From a virus, in the IMG/VR virus record IMGVR_UViG_3300023184_000186, positions 1 to 49,896 of that record: a DNA stretch of 49,896 bases; one strand, written 5' to 3'. This document shows, piece by piece, positions 48,701 to 49,896 of this stretch. The notes under the pieces are model-generated. The model was not told the DNA's origin. It did no database searches and saw only the letters and a list, made by a program, of their open reading frames with translations. Within the stretch, counting starts at the first letter, position 1, and each line of letters opens with the position of its first letter. The position numbers were made by a program, and so were the translations under genes.

Positions 48701-49896
48701 AACACGCAGGCCGGGCAAGTCTAAACCTTCACGGCCTTTTTGCAAAGAAGCACGGTACTGCTCCGTGTCGGTGGCACGTTCACCTTCTGGAATTTTTTGT
48801 TTTTCTGCGCGTTGTTGTTCTTCTTGTTCTACTTTAGCTTGCAGTTTTTCAATCCGAGATTCGCCAAGCCGTTCTTGTTTGGCTTTAGCTAAATCTGCTT
48901 GGGCTTTGGCCAAGTCTTTATTTGCTTTTTCGTTTTCTTCCAGAACAGGAGCAACAAATTTCTTCTCTACTTCTTGGAACGATTCAACAGAACTGACAAG
49001 CGCGTGCGCTTGGGTTAATTGTTTGGTTAATTCGTCTTGTTGTTTGCGTAAAGCTTTTTCTTGTTGAATTAAAGCGTTGGCTTCCAAAGCAAATTTGGCA
49101 TCAATAGTTCCGCTTTCACCTGCCGCCAACAAAGCGTTGCGCATGCTTTCTAATTCAGACAGTTGCGCACCAACAAACCGGTACTGCTGACTGATTGCAC
49201 TTAAAGTTTCATTGGCCGCAGTCAGTTCTTCTTCCATGCTTCGGCTCAACGCTTTGGCATCGGGGGTTGTTTTTTGTGCTTTAGCTAATTTGGCTTTGTA
49301 GTTCTGTTCGGCCTTGGTCAGCTTGTTTTTTAAGTTGGGTATTTCTTTACCAACGGACTGCAAAGCCGCCAAATTGTCTGCTTTTTGTTTAGCAATAGCA
49401 GTTCTTAAACCTTGGATGTCTTGGGAGTCCAACATCTTTTGAAAGTTTTGCGGTGTGGCACGAGCAACTTGCACACCGGCTTCAGGGAACAACTCTTTCT
49501 GCGGTTGGGCTTCGTATTTCTTTTCACCACGGGCAACAGCGGTTGTTTCTTCTGCGGACAACGGTTTTCCAGCACTGCGCCCCGATACTTCCTGACCCTT
49601 CATCATTTCATCAAGGTCACGCAGCGCCATTGGGTCAGGCGCATTGCCTTCCATTACGCGTTGCACTTGTTCACGCGCCAACGATATGAATTCTGGATTG
49701 GTTGAAGTTTCTAAACTGTTTCTAAAACGACGCAGCAAATCAACCGTTGCCTGATCTAGCTTTTCTGTTTTGCCGCCAGTTTTACTTTCTTCAAACAACT
49801 TGGCAATATCTTCCATGTTGCCAACTTTGGCAGTAGGCTTTCTTTCTGTAACAGGGATAGCGCGGATGCGGCGTTCAGATTGAGCCAGCACAGTGT
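42728..49896 (-). CDS. Giant polyvalent-type virion/ejected protein (5' end outside window)
   Basis: Frame open from the right edge to 42728: at least 2388 residues; a GTG at 49891 is the first in-window start but the frame continues past it. Parts, counted from that GTG: charged coiled coils (about 150-640). Then comes a zincin with LLHEGTHAATE (HExxH at 717-721) and EFVAEVM about 55 residues later. A TSWCTGRDENYARDH block lies at about 1207. A leucine-rich solenoid-like part (about 1395-1520; IELPNLESVQAL, LHLPKVKYIPQI) follows. The C-terminal region (about 1890-2260, LNPLYPVKQILRDS, MNFNKRGLSPSMHLATTMIP) resembles LPD38 of large polyvalent proteins. Such proteins are packed in the head and enter the host with DNA. 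The zincin may process the protein or host targets. Confidence 0.75.
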   Translation of the reverse strand, partial: TVLAQSERRIRAIPVTERKPTAKVGNMEDIAKLFEESKTGGKTEKLDQATVDLLRRFRNSLETSTNPEFISLAREQVQRVMEGNAPDPMALRDLDEMMKGQEVSGRSAGKPLSAEETTAVARGEKKYEAQPQKELFPEAGVQVARATPQNFQKMLDSQDIQGLRTAIAKQKADNLAALQSVGKEIPNLKNKLTKAEQNYKAKLAKAQKTTPDAKALSRSMEEELTAANETLSAISQQYRFVGAQLSELESMRNALLAAGESGTIDAKFALEANALIQQEKALRKQQDELTKQLTQAHALVSSVESFQEVEKKFVAPVLEENEKANKDLAKAQADLAKAKQERLGESRIEKLQAKVEQEEQQRAEKQKIPEGERATDTEQYRASLQKGREGLDLPGLRVEKDTTGMKDEIHEIRSEMGSLNELIADEKTKPEKRAVYETQLEDAEERLATVYERAPRVTTELQSRDEERAMREYDDAQAAAYDEAKAKRAKRTGEKTERLVHTRGTELVKSVTGSAVSQPRKPNKTVEVGEAVTDKLIEAKTKLAEIQRRINYLKDNNKHKVAGRLTDAFKDLQGKEQLQKQKLANIKKRQSKIVAVEKAATSGYTREKQKEALLQAKKEDERFARGVEVESPDLTATQRNAIESNDITAAYSDIAQDASTSKLNRVVAQRLAEMLGGTNIRIQDKVVDKNGNAVLGSATSKQINLNRNGGLTQEILLHEGTHAATERVLQMDESKLSRTQLIAKRELMALYKAVQNDPRITSSSAKGSLSEFVAEVMSNRNLQEQLRGKKWKLSDAWAGFKSIILRMLGINHPETMLGAALQSVDALMVPSDVKLDVKERAVNRRLSQKDIAALHTGSNSMKQFADQFGQDIKAKDRTPEDVERIAKDYLIDMERNPDEYVASPYTMRDLMRRNAVLTKEQEAGLVKIKELQTQLNKDKRDFTAGEPYDEKSAHYKETTKQIEKQQREIDRLETKMGSLDYISDTRMSDGEQYDDDNPLHYVEADATTFASLKAQSNGYLRDQEARAIRDKRAEDLKSLVQLLSGNPSYTLAENALVAKAASKFAVVLDKTGRLKLASIANNNRNGVAVVSLDAADAVIRELRAGKNLKEAFLDGVQASTDRAIKENLRKEGWQKFNQNERGETEQDLTKLYTDEEINDAWLQTGYEYGDDNELVQQLIADGLLPDRRVKNTDFEKAAVELNKACAGTSWCTGRDENYARDHIAGGDFYVYYKQGRPEVAVRMTGKNAIKEIRGNTDDQALNKEQQAIAENFLNSSNFADADEYLSQFKLKQKAIEISKGNANFTPEDLVSSKVVRNGKINVKKLLDFELIDGYRGLRGRPTEEVEKFFESKIKKAVEDAYENGYFIGSRIVISFDGVSNVELNGKKYQPDLSDIKAAETISVNTVNGRIELPNLESVQALNIHGDKDYVTDLHLPKVKYIPQIFAFGRDVDTAVVTLAPNATVGLIDGSNTNDAHITVNNVAVVKNAEAPKGRTLYLKLPDTKYLPFEGNIEADVVIYAPQRVEGAPPIQEMVERNAEEPRYARAQAKGFEDELSVASQLIAKPKTVGQQIKANLGLGFRTQYLDRLAPLHQVAKDMLEPLKGMQMMHYLLASDQRMSYVQQAVGNGVPQRVAYTRPDGRTEYIVESVGGANLANVVRTLAKAPGMNGEAANQLFTLYLLGKRADRVGYDKLNFSVDANSIKQSVRNIESNRALRDVFEEARTEYNEYNKNLMHFLKDTGVLPASVADELAATNDYIPYYREQNGNAELVIGKEGVYKIGNLTDQPQLRELIGGEDKILDFATSSIQNTSMIMDVGLRNLASKNAMFELVGLDLAHFLGKDTAAPNVVRFKDKGKEKFVRVDTDAVGIPADLLVKGMEGIPVSTNALVKVMGFASSTVRKGVMLNPLYPVKQILRDSVAAPLLAGADFAGPLGALRALGSSATKQKLEARGITGGQVYTGTNADLSRILKDLMGGRMGLSQFVAKAEAIAMEADAATRRAQYDSYIRQGLSQMEATVMALESMNFNKRGLSPSMHLATTMIPFFNSQLQSLDVLWRAASGQLPMSQRLDIQGKLLRRGSLVMATAVAYALMMQDDDAYKNANPEEKYGNFFIRISGLDEPIRFPVPFEIGYILKGIPEAIVNSMAAEHGSEEAWKAFKSIAIQTVPGGSSMLMPALVKPLIENATNYSFFGLRELETQREQKLLPQQRFRDKTSELAKELGAMAGYSPIKIDNLIRGYTGTMGLAAAQAVSFAMPKKLGPQEATKRLSDTPVIGSMFQPNDAGGIINATYDRIEHIVEVKRTYEDMLKKGEMSEARAFLQENVNEIASASIAGNAKTQLSKITQAMNAVKASSMTPDEKRATLDRLQKLRIRIADTMRGVLDKTAPQ

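Noticed and set aside
1-49896. The two edge-truncated minus-strand frames could be one gene if the molecule were circular at the window edges
   Set aside because: The codon frames do not match across the joint: the left frame ends on codon 1-3, the right frame has codons at 49889-49891 and 49892-49894, leaving two bases. More sequence must lie between them.
1-49896. CRISPR array, tRNA genes, insertion sequences
   Set aside because: No regularly spaced direct repeats with unique spacers, no cloverleaf-type sequence with CCA-like ends, and no transposase noticed by eye; a tRNA scan would be needed to exclude weak ones.

Overview
This window reads as one contiguous piece of a lytic, tailed double-stranded DNA phage (Caudoviricetes). 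There is a terminase pair, a portal, a scaffold, a major capsid protein, a GroES-like co-chaperonin, a DNA replication module and a very large virion/ejection-type protein. I see no integrase, repressor, tRNA, rRNA or bacterial housekeeping gene. No phage RNA polymerase is present in the window, and the candidate promoters are sigma70-like, so transcription by the host polymerase is likely. The host cannot be named from the sequence; sigma70-like promoters and strong AAGGAG ribosome binding sites suit a Gram-negative bacterium. Connector proteins and the absence of any tape measure, sheath or baseplate gene in view favour a short-tailed (podovirus-like) particle, but this is inference.

Layout. 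(1) 1-18133, minus strand: the late operon, transcribed right to left. Its order is small terminase, large terminase, portal, a small protein, GroES-like chaperonin, scaffold, a small conserved protein, two head proteins including the capsid protein, further virion proteins, a run of small lysine-rich proteins, connector proteins, a GIY-YIG homing endonuclease, and tail-fibre-type proteins that run off the left edge. (2) 18134-18624: the divergent control region. It holds a candidate short non-coding RNA with its own promoter and terminator, a second strong rightward promoter and paired direct repeats. (3) 18625-32990, plus strand: tightly packed early genes, many of 35-100 codons. They surround an amidoligase plus class II glutamine amidotransferase pair. 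(4) 32983-42605, plus strand: replication and recombination genes (family A DNA polymerase with exonuclease, HExxH protein, PD-(D/E)XK nuclease, HNH protein, SNF2-like helicase, probable ssDNA-binding protein, HTH protein, primase-helicase). (5) 42728 to the right edge, minus strand: a protein of at least 2388 residues, its start outside the window, built like the phage polyvalent proteins that enter the cell with DNA.

How it works together. Early genes overlap mostly by ATGA or TAATG and share a leader of the GGAGAAGCA type. A dispersed inverted repeat (GAGAGAA-A-TTCTCTC, five copies) sits between early genes; compensating changes in its stem suggest an RNA hairpin. The candidate RNA in the control region carries GCUUCUCCU in a predicted unpaired linker, complementary to that shared leader. 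This suggests, without proof, a phage RNA that tunes early-gene translation. Other unusual points are an SD and start codon bridged by a UUCG hairpin at 39.2 kb, a promoter whose spacer is a terminator hairpin at 27.2 kb, and overlapping reading frames at 26.9 and 31.2 kb.
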